DNA from: Chromatiales bacterium
GTDB taxonomy: Bacteria; Pseudomonadota; Gammaproteobacteria; Steroidobacterales; GCA-2729495
Direction: 5' to 3'
Length of the DNA: 64,000 bases
Assembly (NCBI GenBank): GCA_002688175.1
Contig: NZCC01000032.1
Location: forward strand, 1 to 64,000
In this document: in pieces, positions 1 through 8,526 of the stretch
Layout of the letters: every line of letters starts with the position of its first letter
How positions within the stretch are numbered: position 1 is the stretch's first letter
Translations under genes and position numbers: made by a program
Notes under the pieces: model-generated
Seen by the model: the letters and a program-made list of their open reading frames with translations, nothing else
Database searches by the model: none
What the model was told of the DNA's origin: nothing

Positions 1-467
1 AGAAGAGCTTCATCGATTCCTGCCGCAGCCAGCTGTGTTGCAAGCAATTCAGCATTATCTCGATCTGCAGGCGAGATCATTATACCGTGCTCTCTGATCA
101 CCTCGGATGGCGACTCGATCGTAATCGTCGCCAGGTATTCGATATAGTCGGCCCGCACATAAACGCCGTCAAAGCTGAATACTAATTTTCGGGATGGTTC
201 GGACTCAGCCTGAGGTATGTCGTTCGACTCCAAATAGTCACTAATTTTGCCGTGCAATAACTCGATGACTGATTCATAAGTTTCCCGGTCTTCGGCAGGT
301 AGTTGCTCCACTTCATTGCTCGAAGCACTTGAATTGTCAACGTAATGAAATTCGACCGGTAGATTTATATGGGCATACTGATAATGTGATGTTCTTTCAG
401 GATTATAGGCAGCACAACCCCAGAAGCATGTAAGCACAAGCGTCATCGAGACAAGCATTCGTTTCAT
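1..467 (-). CDS. Lipoprotein of unknown function (3' end outside the window)
   Basis: Reading the minus strand from ATG at 467 gives an open frame that runs off the left edge after about 155 codons. The N-terminus is a lipoprotein-type signal (MKRMLVSMTLVLTCFWGC) with a probable lipidated Cys at residue 18, though Trp-Gly before the Cys is only a fair lipobox. The mature part is acidic and rich in Glu, Asp and Ser, with no motif I recognise. The C-terminus is missing. I infer an envelope lipoprotein from the signal only. It runs away from the next gene at 662-2179, also on the minus strand, across a 194-bp gap holding one palindromic repeat. Confidence 0.6.
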   Translation of the reverse strand, partial: MKRMLVSMTLVLTCFWGCAAYNPERTSHYQYAHINLPVEFHYVDNSSASSNEVEQLPAEDRETYESVIELLHGKISDYLESNDIPQAESEPSRKLVFSFDGVYVRADYIEYLATITIESPSEVIREHGIMISPADRDNAELLATQLAAAGIDEAL

Positions 468-635
468 GATGATGGCCCTCTACCACGGATTGTGGGTAAC
501 GCCGGATGGTGCGTCAACGATACAAAGGGGGAAAATGGGGTCGAACCACATTTTGTGCAACGACGGTACAAAACCCCGGTAGCTACGATCCCGGGATGCC
601 CCGCCAGCCGCACAACTTCACAAACACAGATAGGG

Positions 636-654
636 ATTGGTGTCAGACACCAAT
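636..654. repeat. REP-like palindrome, exact copy
   Basis: Exact ATTGGTGTCAGACACCAAT (9-bp arms around one central base; as RNA an 8-bp stem with a 3-nt loop), followed by TTCTCC, which also flanks other copies. It lies 7 nt beyond the stop codon of the chelatase-like gene at 662. Confidence 0.85.
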
Positions 655-661
655 TTCTCCG

Positions 662-2179
662 CTACAGCGCCGAAACCTGATCAACCTCCCCGGCTGATTC
701 CGCTGCTTTTTCCTCGGCCTTCTTCTGCATCGTGTCGGACCTGGACAGGATCGAATCGATCGCCATCGCCAGTGAATCGGCAATGTAGTGGCGATATTTG
801 CCGGTCATGACACCGTTGTAGATCGTCATCGTGCCCTTGTAGTCGAGAAAGCGTACGTAAGGTTCGTCCCAGTCTGAATAGTCGACGGTTTCGTAAATAT
901 CATAACCATCGAAGTGATGATAGTTATGATGCGCATGACTGAACATCGTGTCGGTGTTCTCGGTGTAAAACTCCATCGGCTGCTGCACGACGTAGTCGTA
1001 ACCATCACGATGACCTTCCAGGTACGCGCGGTTGGTCGACAGGTATTCTTCCTCCGGATCCCAGATCGGGTCGGCGAAATGATCCTGGCTGACGACAACC
1101 TCGGATTTCGGGAAGCCGTAACTCGTCACCAGTGTCTTAACCTCTTCAGTCAGCGGATCGAGATAGGGTTTTGAAAGTTCCAGCCAGGCTTCGTGCGGAA
1201 ACTTCGCCCACGGCATGCCATGTATCGAGATCGCGACTTTGACCTTCGCCTCCTTCGGCAGGGTGTCGAGGCGATCTTTCAACAGGTGGAGGAAACCCGC
1301 ACGTATCGGCGGAAAGTGTCCCATCGGCGGCGACATGACAATTTTTATTTTCTTGCCGTTGCCGTGTTCTTCTTCCCAGTGATGAATGATGTCACGCGCA
1401 TGACGCCAGCTGCCTTCGAACTCTTCGTAGTGCGAATAAGTCACCATCGGTGAGGCCAGGACAATGGTATCGACACCGCCGTCGAGCAACTCGTACAGCT
1501 CCTGGTGCATTTCCCACGGGTCCATCGAATCGGCCATCTGATACGGGAAGTCGCCGTATTTATCGGTCAACTGACTGAAGGCGTCTGCGAAGACCCGGGC
1601 ACCCTGGTATTCATGGGGCACCTTGTGATTCTTGAAGCCGGAACCGAAATACCAGGCCTTGGCCGTGCCCATATTTTTACCCGCAGCGCTGGGCACGCCG
1701 CCTTTTCGCCCGCTATACAGAAAATAGCCGTGGTCCAGATAAAGTCGATCGCCCGGCGGCACCCACTGCACCTCGCCCCGGCGCCACTTCTCGATATAGG
1801 GGATACCGTCGACATCGTTGTAGTTGCCGTAAGGGTCATGCAGGCTCGTGGGCGCGAACTCTACGTATTCCCAATACTTGTCAGGATCGGTCAGCGCTAC
1901 CCCGGAATCCATGCCGGCAAAAATTCTGCCCGGCCACGGAATATTGGCATGCAGGATATGATCGTAAATATTTTTCCACCATTCCGGCTCGTAATCTTCC
2001 CCCGTTTCCAGACCGGCCATGAACACGCCGACCTTGCCCTCCGGCGTCGTATCGTGAACCTTGTAGTAATCGTAATAGAGGTCGGGTGTCGGCCTGGCGT
2101 TTTGCTGTTTTGCCATGTAAGTGAAACCGGCGTAGCCAGCCACGACGATAACAACGAGTCCGATTAATATTTTTTTCAT
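662..2179 (-). CDS. Membrane-anchored protein, possibly chelatase-like fold
   Basis: A 505-residue protein whose N-terminus (MKKILIGLVVIVVAGYAGF) is one membrane anchor or uncleaved signal, placing the rest in the periplasm. The start at 2179 is chosen over 2197 because GAGAGG lies about 10 nt upstream. Around residue 319 is SIHGMPWAKFP, followed by a long segment rich in His, Asp and Tyr (HAHHNYHHF near residue 415). The His-Gly-x-Pro context and overall pattern recall the ferrochelatase/CbiK superfamily, but I cannot confirm this by eye. The SDR gene lies 52 nt upstream on the same strand, so the two probably form an operon. Function unknown; metal binding is inferred from the His-rich stretch only. 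Confidence 0.6.
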   Translation of the reverse strand: MKKILIGLVVIVVAGYAGFTYMAKQQNARPTPDLYYDYYKVHDTTPEGKVGVFMAGLETGEDYEPEWWKNIYDHILHANIPWPGRIFAGMDSGVALTDPDKYWEYVEFAPTSLHDPYGNYNDVDGIPYIEKWRRGEVQWVPPGDRLYLDHGYFLYSGRKGGVPSAAGKNMGTAKAWYFGSGFKNHKVPHEYQGARVFADAFSQLTDKYGDFPYQMADSMDPWEMHQELYELLDGGVDTIVLASPMVTYSHYEEFEGSWRHARDIIHHWEEEHGNGKKIKIVMSPPMGHFPPIRAGFLHLLKDRLDTLPKEAKVKVAISIHGMPWAKFPHEAWLELSKPYLDPLTEEVKTLVTSYGFPKSEVVVSQDHFADPIWDPEEEYLSTNRAYLEGHRDGYDYVVQQPMEFYTENTDTMFSHAHHNYHHFDGYDIYETVDYSDWDEPYVRFLDYKGTMTIYNGVMTGKYRHYIADSLAMAIDSILSRSDTMQKKAEEKAAESAGEVDQVSAL

Positions 2180-2231
2180 GAATACGTGGCCTCTCATGTA
2201 TTAAGAAACAAGGTGCCGGCACTACTTCCCC

Positions 2232-3026
2232 TTACAGGCACATGCCACCGTCAATATAAATCGTGGTGCCGGTCACAAATGTGCTGCGTTCGGAAACCAG
2301 GTACGTCGCCGCCTCCCCTGCATCGTGCTCCGGGTCGCCGAACCGTCCCACATGATGCTTGGCGGCGTTCTTTGCCTGCATTTCAGGCATGGCCTCCATA
2401 AATTGTTTTGCCTTTTCGGTTTCGAACACCCCAAACAGTAGCGTGTTGATGCGAATGCCCTGACGTGAGTACTCCAGCGCAGCTGCCTGCGTCAGACCCT
2501 CCACGGCCAGCTTCGAGGCAATGTAGGGCGCCATGCGCATCCCCGTGTCACGGGTGGCACCGCTACTGATATTGATAATGGAATAGTTATCGCCGGTATC
2601 CGTGCCCTGAGCCACGAACTGCTTGATGGCATGCTTCATACCGAGATAAGTGCCGGTGACATTGGTTTTCATAACCAGTTCAAAACTGTCGAGCGACTCA
2701 TCCGCCAGCAGCTGGAAATCTCCCGGAAACACGGCATTGTTGATCATCGCATCAAGATGCCCATAGGTGTCGACCGCGAATTTCACGACCGCCTCATTGT
2801 CTGGTTCGCTGGTGATATCCATCTGCAGGTACGTCACGTTATCACCATCACAGCCCGCCGCCGTTCGCAACCGCGCCAACGCTTCTTCGCCGGTGTCACT
2901 GTGACGGCTCGTGATCACCACTTTCGCACCATATTTTGCGAGGCGCGTAGCCATACCAAAACCAATTCCCATCGTGCCGCCGGTCACGATCACTACCTTG
3001 CCTTCGAGTTCTTTATTGTTCGTCAT
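2232..3026 (-). CDS. Short-chain dehydrogenase/reductase (SDR)
   Basis: Classical SDR of about 264 residues. It shows the N-terminal NAD(P)-binding TGGTMGIG motif at about 15-22, an NNA motif (INNAVF), a catalytic Ser in NISSGA and the YIASK Tyr/Lys pair near residue 167. The end GTTIYIDGGMCL is typical of the family. It should be a soluble NAD(P)(H)-dependent oxidoreductase; the substrate cannot be read from sequence. The start at 3026 is preferred because GAGAGGATCAGAC gives a good ribosome-binding site. The frame remains open upstream to 3203 (see separate entry), so a longer protein is formally possible. It is probably co-transcribed with the downstream membrane-anchored protein. Confidence 0.85.
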   Translation of the reverse strand: MTNNKELEGKVVIVTGGTMGIGFGMATRLAKYGAKVVITSRHSDTGEEALARLRTAAGCDGDNVTYLQMDITSEPDNEAVVKFAVDTYGHLDAMINNAVFPGDFQLLADESLDSFELVMKTNVTGTYLGMKHAIKQFVAQGTDTGDNYSIINISSGATRDTGMRMAPYIASKLAVEGLTQAAALEYSRQGIRINTLLFGVFETEKAKQFMEAMPEMQAKNAAKHHVGRFGDPEHDAGEAATYLVSERSTFVTGTTIYIDGGMCL

Positions 3027-3203
3027 GTCTGATCCTCTCGATTGTTTTCGTTTAGCCATTTTAGGTTTGGGTGCGCTGCCGCCACTGCTGGGTGCACCGC
3101 CACCCTGTTTCGCTTGTAACTTTTCCAGTAACTCCACGGTAACAAAATTACTGCCATTTTCCTTCGCCGCTTTCTCGGCATTTTTTATAATCATCGGGTG
3201 CAC
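3027..3203 (-). other. In-frame upstream segment resembling a PCP_red-type helical domain
   Basis: The SDR frame stays open for 59 codons upstream of the preferred start, from GTG at 3203. The segment reads as a short helical domain (PMIIKNAEKAAKENG, then FVTVELLEKLQAK) followed by a Gly/Ser/Pro/Lys linker. The pattern of a helix containing EK-A-E-G followed by VT-E-L resembles the small protochlorophyllide-reductase-like (PCP_red) domain found alone or fused in proteobacteria. It could be a true N-terminal domain of the SDR, a relic of a small gene, or chance. The ATG with the good ribosome-binding site argues that most SDR translation starts downstream. Confidence 0.35.
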
Positions 3204-3233
3204 GAAACCGGGTGCCTTCCCGACCCGAAACTT

Positions 3234-3251
3234 ATGGGGTCTGACCCCAAT
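3234..3251. repeat. REP-like palindrome, GGGG variant
   Basis: ATGGGGTCTGACCCCAAT has the same architecture as the common repeat, but both arms carry GGGG/CCCC instead of GGTG/CACC. This is a compensated change that keeps the pairing. It sits 17 bp from a standard copy. Confidence 0.7.
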
Positions 3252-3268
3252 TATTTATTTTCTTCGTA

Positions 3269-3287
3269 ATTGGTGTCTGACACCAAT
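3269..3287. repeat. REP-like palindrome, exact copy
   Basis: Exact ATTGGTGTCTGACACCAAT, 29 nt beyond the stop codon of the membrane protein gene at 3317 and next to the GGGG variant, forming a close pair. Confidence 0.85.
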
Positions 3288-3316
3288 TGTTCCCAACGAG
3301 ATAATTGTAGCTCAGT

Positions 3317-4018
3317 TTAAAACGGTTTATTGATACCCATCCAGGCCGCTACAGCAACCAGTACGGTTGTCAGCAGCACGACCGGGCCTAATGCCTTAAG
3401 ACTTGCTCCCGCAGGTCCGGTCAGGTCCGGCGGAGCCCCGCTGGCAATGGAATCCAGCAGGGCATAGCGTGCGGGGCGCATTCGCCAGCGGACCCAGGCG
3501 CTAATCACTAGCAGCAGGCCAAAGATCAGGATCTTGATTGCCAGCCAGTCGGCCCGCGTTTGTCCCTGGCCCATGAAACCAACAACACCATCGTAAACAT
3601 TACCGAGACCCGCGATGACCCGCCAAACCGTTTCAGCAAGGAATAACCGTCGGCCCCAGTGACCGGTGATGCTTTCCGCTGCGATCAGCAGGAACAGCCA
3701 GAGTACCGTGATCGTCCAGGTTGCGGTGAGCCAGCCCGGACCCGCCACATCGTGCGAGCCCATGGAGACACCCATCACTATCCCGAGTGGCAGCATTACG
3801 ATTAATGCGCCAGCCGTCAGTGCACTGATCCATTTGACCAGCCGTGGCACCAGGTCGGGTATCGCGCTGCTCTGATTCCCATGCAAAGCCATGCGCACGG
3901 CAAAATAGACCGGCAGCTCGGCTGCCAGGATATAGGCGAAAGCAATGACATGTACAAAGTGGGCGAGCGGCAGAAAGGGCAAGAGAGACGGAAGTAGTGT
4001 CATTGCGTAGTCAGACAT
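3317..4018 (-). CDS. Polytopic membrane protein, CopD/DUF2269-like
   Basis: A 233-residue hydrophobic protein with about six predicted membrane segments (roughly residues 15-37, 62-84, 98-115, 128-145, 160-178 and 205-228). Two His residues in the first segment (HFVHV) and a Trp-rich third segment resemble CopD/DUF2269-type inner-membrane proteins, where such His residues may bind haem or copper. That assignment is inference. It stands alone between an SDR operon and a divergent TonB receptor. The 5' end of the gene takes part in a 163-bp imperfect tandem duplication that extends upstream. Confidence 0.6.
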   Translation of the reverse strand: MSDYAMTLLPSLLPFLPLAHFVHVIAFAYILAAELPVYFAVRMALHGNQSSAIPDLVPRLVKWISALTAGALIVMLPLGIVMGVSMGSHDVAGPGWLTATWTITVLWLFLLIAAESITGHWGRRLFLAETVWRVIAGLGNVYDGVVGFMGQGQTRADWLAIKILIFGLLLVISAWVRWRMRPARYALLDSIASGAPPDLTGPAGASLKALGPVVLLTTVLVAVAAWMGINKPF

Positions 4019-4313
4019 GAGCGGGATACCACACGAAATAAAGCATTGATAGCAACCTGTTCCAGACCGATATAGATTCAGGCTGGATCTCGGGAAATAC
4101 TACTGTGCTGAATAGTTTCTACCTTAGCGAAAACAATTGTGGATTGACAGAAGGAAGTATTGTACTTGCCTGGTCAGACATGAATGGGATACCACACGAA
4201 GCAAAGCATTGATACAAACCTATTCCAAACCGATATAGGTTCAGGCTGGATCTTGGGAAATACTGCCGTGCTAAATAGTTTTTTTCCTTAACGAAAAGAA
4301 TTGTTAACTGAAA
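3988..4313. repeat. 163-bp imperfect tandem duplication
   Basis: Two head-to-tail copies, about 3988-4150 and 4151-4313, at a constant offset of 163 bp. They share blocks such as GGGATACCACACGAA, AAAGCATTGATA, CCGATATAG and TTCAGGCTGGATCT, with about 10-20% divergence. Copy one overlaps the first codons of the membrane protein gene at 4018. Copy two repeats that start region without a reading frame behind it. This fills most of the 427-bp gap between 4018 and the TonB receptor, in which I see no other gene. Confidence 0.8.
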
Positions 4314-4445
4314 GGACAATAACTTCTCCATTGTTGATATACATCAGTGAACTCAGTAGAGTCTTTAAACTGCACAAATTATTCTGCACTGCTCAGGTGC
4401 AAATTGTGAAAATAGCTAGTGTTCGACCGCTGTGGGGGGAATTGT

Positions 4446-6845
4446 ATGTTAGCCAGAAATCTTGTCGCCGGAATAATTATCGTGAGTGTTCTGCCGTTAT
4501 ACCTGGTATCGGCAGGCGCCGTCGCTGAGAATCAGGCAGTCAGAGAAGAACTGACGATAACGACTGCTCGCAAGCGTGAGGAAAATCTTCAGGACGTACC
4601 GATCTCGATTACATCTTTTTCAGCGGAGCAGATCGAGGCTGCGAACATCACGACCTCGCTGGATCTGGCAAACGCCACGCCTGGTTTGTACTTCGAGGCT
4701 TTTAATGCGGGAGCCGCCAGTTTTCCGGTACTGCGCGGTCTTTCACAGCAAAATATCTCCTTTGATCTCGCCGTAGACAATAACGTCGGGCGGTTTATTG
4801 ATGGCATATACCAGACCAATCGAAATGCTCCCGACCTGGAGCTGCTCGATCTGGAACGTATCGAGGTCATAAAAGGTCCGCAGAGCGCCATGTTTGGTCA
4901 TAGCTCTTTTGCCGGCGCCATTAACTACGTGACCAGGAAGCCTGGCGATGAACTCGAAGCAAAGGTGAAAGTCGGTGCGGGTACTGACGAGGACTATATG
5001 GTCTACGGCCGGGTTAGCGGCCCACTGATTCCCGGAACATTACTGGGTAGCGTCTCCGCAGGGTATCGGGAATTTGACGGTACTTTTAGTAATCTCGGCA
5101 ATCCCGGCGATAACCTGGGAGGCTATGAGAATACAACCATCAGCGGTAGTCTTATTTATAACGCGACGGATAAATTTTCCGCCACGCTCAGCGGCTTTTT
5201 CAACGACCGCGATAATGAACATAGCGCACAACACATAATCACCGCTTTTAATTGTGGCAGCAACATGTTTGGCGGTTTTAATTACTTTTGCGGCGAGGTG
5301 CCGTTCATCGACCCGGTCGATTTATCGGCCGACGCCTCTGGTGCCGAGAACGAGAGCTGGCAAATGGCATTAACGTTAGAGTATGACTTTAGCTGGGCGA
5401 CACTCACCAGTGTCACCGCTTATTCAGAGCAGGAGGCAATAGTTCTTGGTGATGCGGATGGTACCAGTGCCGGTCAGCCGCATGGAGTCTGTGATATGGC
5501 GTTACACCCGGGCACTATTCCTAATCCTCCTCCCTTCCCGGGATTTATCGATGATTGCTTTGGATTTTTCCCATTGCCACCACCAGACCGGTTTGAAAAT
5601 GCCAATGCCTATACTTTCAACAATTCTGAGGCCAATGACTTCAGTCAGGAAATTCGCCTGCAGTCAAACAATTCGGAAGGCTTAAACTGGTTGGCGGGGC
5701 TGTACTATTTTGACGGTGACAACACCACAGAAAGCGGGGCAGGCGTTGACAATACCGGGTTAGCTGCCGGCGAGGTGTTCATGGGATTTGGCGGCTTGTT
5801 GGCGACACCGGATCCAATCAATGCGCCGCTATCATTCCTCGTTTTTGAAAGTGGCACGGAAATCACGGAGGTTTTCGGGCAGATCGGCTACACCTTTTTC
5901 GACAAGCTGGATTTGAGCCTTGAAGCGCGTTATAGCAATGTAGAGAAGAACATTAATAGCATCATCAATAATTTTGCGCCCGGGTTTGGCCAGTTTGATG
6001 AAGACTTCGACATGTGGTCAACGCGTTTTACCGCAGATTATCAGCTCAACGAAACCGTCATGGTTTATGGCAATGTTGCCCGTGGCGTTCGCGCGGGGGG
6101 ATTCAATGGGGGTTTCCCGGCTGACCCCGCCTATGCAAATGAGGCTACGTTTGACGATGAGTCAAACTGGACTTATGAGACTGGCGTGAAAACGACCTGG
6201 TCTAATTTAACCGCTAACGCTTCTATATATTTTGTAGATTGGGACGACATGCAGATTTCCGGCCTGTCAGAAGACCCGACATTCCTGGCAACCGTAATTC
6301 GCAATGCTGGCGGCGTCAGATCAAAGGGTTTTGAATTTGATATCCAGGGGATTGCTGCTGACTTCCTGGCCTATGGCGCCGGTTATGCTTATGCGGATCC
6401 AACGTTCAAGAGTGATGCCGTCGATCAGGGCGTAGCTTCATCCTGTGGTCCCGATATCTGTAACTTGGACCCCGTTACCGGTGAGGTATTGGTTGGCGGT
6501 AATCGTCTGGGACGCATGGCCAAGAACCAGTTCAGTGCTCACGGCACACTCTTTGGCGACATTAACAGTGAATGGCGATGGTCAGCCCGGGCGGATGTAA
6601 ATTATTCTGACGAAGTGTTTACCCGCTCAATCAATCAGCAGACGTATGGTGATCGAACCGTAGTCAACACTCGACTGGTTGCAGAAAATGATAGCCTGAC
6701 GATTTCGATCTGGACGCGTAACCTCTTTGATGAAGAATATATTATCGCCAATGCGCTGCAGCCCAAGACATGGGGTGTTCGGGCTACCGACCATACCCAG
6801 GCGGAAGGGCGACGAGCAGGTATCTCTGTAGAGTACCGGTTCTAG
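4446..6845 (+). CDS. TonB-dependent outer-membrane receptor
   Basis: A 799-residue outer-membrane receptor. The start at 4446 is chosen because GGGGGAA lies 5 nt upstream and a signal peptide follows (MLARNLVAGIIIVSVLPLYL). A Ton-box-like segment (EELTITTARKREENLQDVPI) leads into the plug domain (DVPISITSFSAEQIEAANI; IEVIKGPQSAMFGHSSFAGAINYVTRKP). A long beta barrel follows, ending in RRAGISVEYRF with the terminal aromatic typical of outer-membrane proteins. The ligand is unknown: the sequence belongs to the large, iron-complex or carbohydrate/xenobiotic class common in marine gammaproteobacteria. An intrinsic terminator follows directly. Confidence 0.92.
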   Translation: MLARNLVAGIIIVSVLPLYLVSAGAVAENQAVREELTITTARKREENLQDVPISITSFSAEQIEAANITTSLDLANATPGLYFEAFNAGAASFPVLRGLSQQNISFDLAVDNNVGRFIDGIYQTNRNAPDLELLDLERIEVIKGPQSAMFGHSSFAGAINYVTRKPGDELEAKVKVGAGTDEDYMVYGRVSGPLIPGTLLGSVSAGYREFDGTFSNLGNPGDNLGGYENTTISGSLIYNATDKFSATLSGFFNDRDNEHSAQHIITAFNCGSNMFGGFNYFCGEVPFIDPVDLSADASGAENESWQMALTLEYDFSWATLTSVTAYSEQEAIVLGDADGTSAGQPHGVCDMALHPGTIPNPPPFPGFIDDCFGFFPLPPPDRFENANAYTFNNSEANDFSQEIRLQSNNSEGLNWLAGLYYFDGDNTTESGAGVDNTGLAAGEVFMGFGGLLATPDPINAPLSFLVFESGTEITEVFGQIGYTFFDKLDLSLEARYSNVEKNINSIINNFAPGFGQFDEDFDMWSTRFTADYQLNETVMVYGNVARGVRAGGFNGGFPADPAYANEATFDDESNWTYETGVKTTWSNLTANASIYFVDWDDMQISGLSEDPTFLATVIRNAGGVRSKGFEFDIQGIAADFLAYGAGYAYADPTFKSDAVDQGVASSCGPDICNLDPVTGEVLVGGNRLGRMAKNQFSAHGTLFGDINSEWRWSARADVNYSDEVFTRSINQQTYGDRTVVNTRLVAENDSLTISIWTRNLFDEEYIIANALQPKTWGVRATDHTQAEGRRAGISVEYRF

Positions 6846-6865
6846 CATCAGGTTGATGTCGTTAT

Positions 6866-6891
6866 AACGCCGCCTCGGTCGAGGCGGCGTT
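6866..6891 (+). terminator. Intrinsic terminator after the TonB receptor
   Basis: An 11-bp perfect GC-rich stem (AACGCCGCCTC / GAGGCGGCGTT) with a 4-nt loop GGTC is followed by ATTTCTC. It lies 20 nt after the receptor stop codon. Confidence 0.85.
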
Positions 6892-6906
6892 ATTTCTCTG
6901 CGATTA

Positions 6907-6925
6907 ATTGGTGTCAGACACCAAT
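6907..6925. repeat. REP-like palindrome, exact copy plus decayed neighbour
   Basis: Exact ATTGGTGTCAGACACCAAT followed by TTCTCC. A second, decayed unit (GGTGTCAGTCCCCAGTTTCTCC minus its symmetry) lies at about 6950-6974. It keeps the TTTCTCC flank, suggesting the flank belongs to the element. Confidence 0.8.
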
Positions 6926-7085
6926 TTCTCCTGCGTCAGAGCATTGTTTCCGGTGTCAGTCCCCAGTTTCTCCATGGTAAGCCACGTAATTTAACAAGAT
7001 GTGACTCAGTACCGCCGCCTTTGGGCGGCAACTCCCTACTATTGCCGACCTGTGTTTCCGATAGGTTACCGACAAGGAGGTCGTC

Positions 7086-8472
7086 ATGAAGGTGCTGAAA
7101 CTCACCCTACTGGTCGCAATCCCGGCTATTTTACTCTTTATTAATGGTGCTGCTCTTGCGGCGGATGTCAAAGAGCGGCTGTTTGCCGATGCCACGGCCG
7201 CGCGCCAGGCGGCGAACGAACATGACGGTGTCCACCTGGCGCCAGACACTTACGCCCGGGCGGCCCGCGCTTATCGCGGCGCCGAGAAAAAATTCAGCGA
7301 AGCCCGTTCCCTGGACCGCGTACAACGCGATCTCGACAAAGCCGAAAAGGAATTCCGCAAGGCGGAATACACGGCGGAACTGGCCCAGCAAAACCTCGCT
7401 ACGGTGATCAAGGCCCGGGCCGACGCCGAAACCGTCCAGGCCAGCCAGTATTCGGCCCGCGAATGGGCCAAGGCCGAGTCTGGATTCCGGACGGCCGTGT
7501 CAACACATGAGGACGGGCGTCTGAAATCAGCCAAACGCTACGCCGAGACGGCCACCAAAAATTTTCGTGCGGCCGAACTGACCTCGATCAAGGCGATGTA
7601 CCTGACCGAGACCGGCATGATGATCGAAAAGGCCAAGAAGGCAGGCGCCACCTAGTACGCGCCTCAGACCTATCAGAAAGCCATGGCACTGTTGGCGGAA
7701 GCGGAGAGCGAGTTGACTGAAAACCGCTACGACACCGATCTGCCCCGCAGCCTGGCCCGGCAGGCGAATTACGAGGCGCGGCATGCGCTTCATCTCACCG
7801 GCTACCTGAAACACGCGAAGCAGCTGCGGCGCACCCCTGAGGACCTGGTCCTCGAATGGGAATCACCGCTCCAGCAGATCGCAGACCGGGACGATGAAAT
7901 CATGGTGTTGAACCAGGAAGTGGACGTGCTTCAGGAACAGCTGGGCGGCGCGGACAGCGCCCGGGCCGACCTGCAGCATCGCCTGCGCGCCCAGGCACAA
8001 TTGCGCCAGCAGGTGAAACAGATCGAAAGCACTTTCGATCGTCAGGAAGCTCAGGTGTTTAGGGATTCCAACGAGATCTACCTCCGCCTCGTCGGCCTGA
8101 GCTTCGCTTCAGGCAGCAGTAACATTGGCGGCGATAACTATAAGATGCTGAGCAAGGTACAGGATGCGATACGGGTATTTCCCGAAAGCCAGATCGTGAT
8201 CGAAGGCCACACGGATTCCTACGGCGGTGATGATTCGAACATGACGCTGTCGGAACAACGAGACGCCCCAGGGCCGTGCGCGGAACCGGCGTATCGATGT
8301 ACGGATTGTGCCGAACCTGGATACCGTGGCCAATCTTACGGACGCGACTTTCGAGACGGAGCGCTAAGCTACTCTGCTCAAATAGAGTCGTTGTCGACCC
8401 GGACTTGGTAAGTATTGGTGTCAGACACCCTTTATCTACAGTACCGACCGGGAAAAGAGGCAGACCGAATAA
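7086..8472 (+). pseudogene. OmpA-family coiled-coil envelope protein, broken by TAG and frameshift
   Basis: A strong ribosome-binding site (AAGGAGG) and a signal peptide (ending NGAALAA) open a protein with Ala/Glu/Lys-rich helical repeats. A TAG at 7653-7655 stops it after 189 codons, but the same frame continues (YAPQTYQKAMALLAEAESEL) for another 250 codons. It goes through a coiled coil into an OmpA C-terminal peptidoglycan-binding domain (VIEGHTDSYGGDDSNMTLSEQR). After SEQR at about 8263 the domain loses sense in this frame. A remnant of its end (STDREKRQTE, then TAA at 8470) appears in the +1 frame, beyond a partial palindromic repeat at 8414. Intact relatives would carry a DUF4398-type helical region plus OmpA domain anchoring envelope to peptidoglycan. 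Confidence 0.8.
8414..8429. repeat. REP-like palindrome, partial copy inside a pseudogene
   Basis: ATTGGTGTCAGACACC lacks the last three symmetric bases and is followed by CTTTATCTAC. It falls within the decayed 3' end of the OmpA-like pseudogene. The sequence GACACCCTTTATCTAC recurs at about 11209-11224. Confidence 0.65.
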
Positions 8473-8526
8473 AACCAGCCCGGAAAACCGGAAAACCGGT
8501 TCGACCCCTATATACTTACTCCTGCC

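Noticed and set aside
492-697. Two overlapping short plus-strand ORFs
   Set aside because: No ribosome-binding site or domain, and both read through the palindromic repeat. Fragments such as GVRHQF and CQTPIS are its translation and recur beside other copies.
1505-2167. 220-codon plus-strand ORF opposite the chelatase-like gene
   Set aside because: Antisense shadow: composition reflects the real gene on the other strand, with no start signal or motif.
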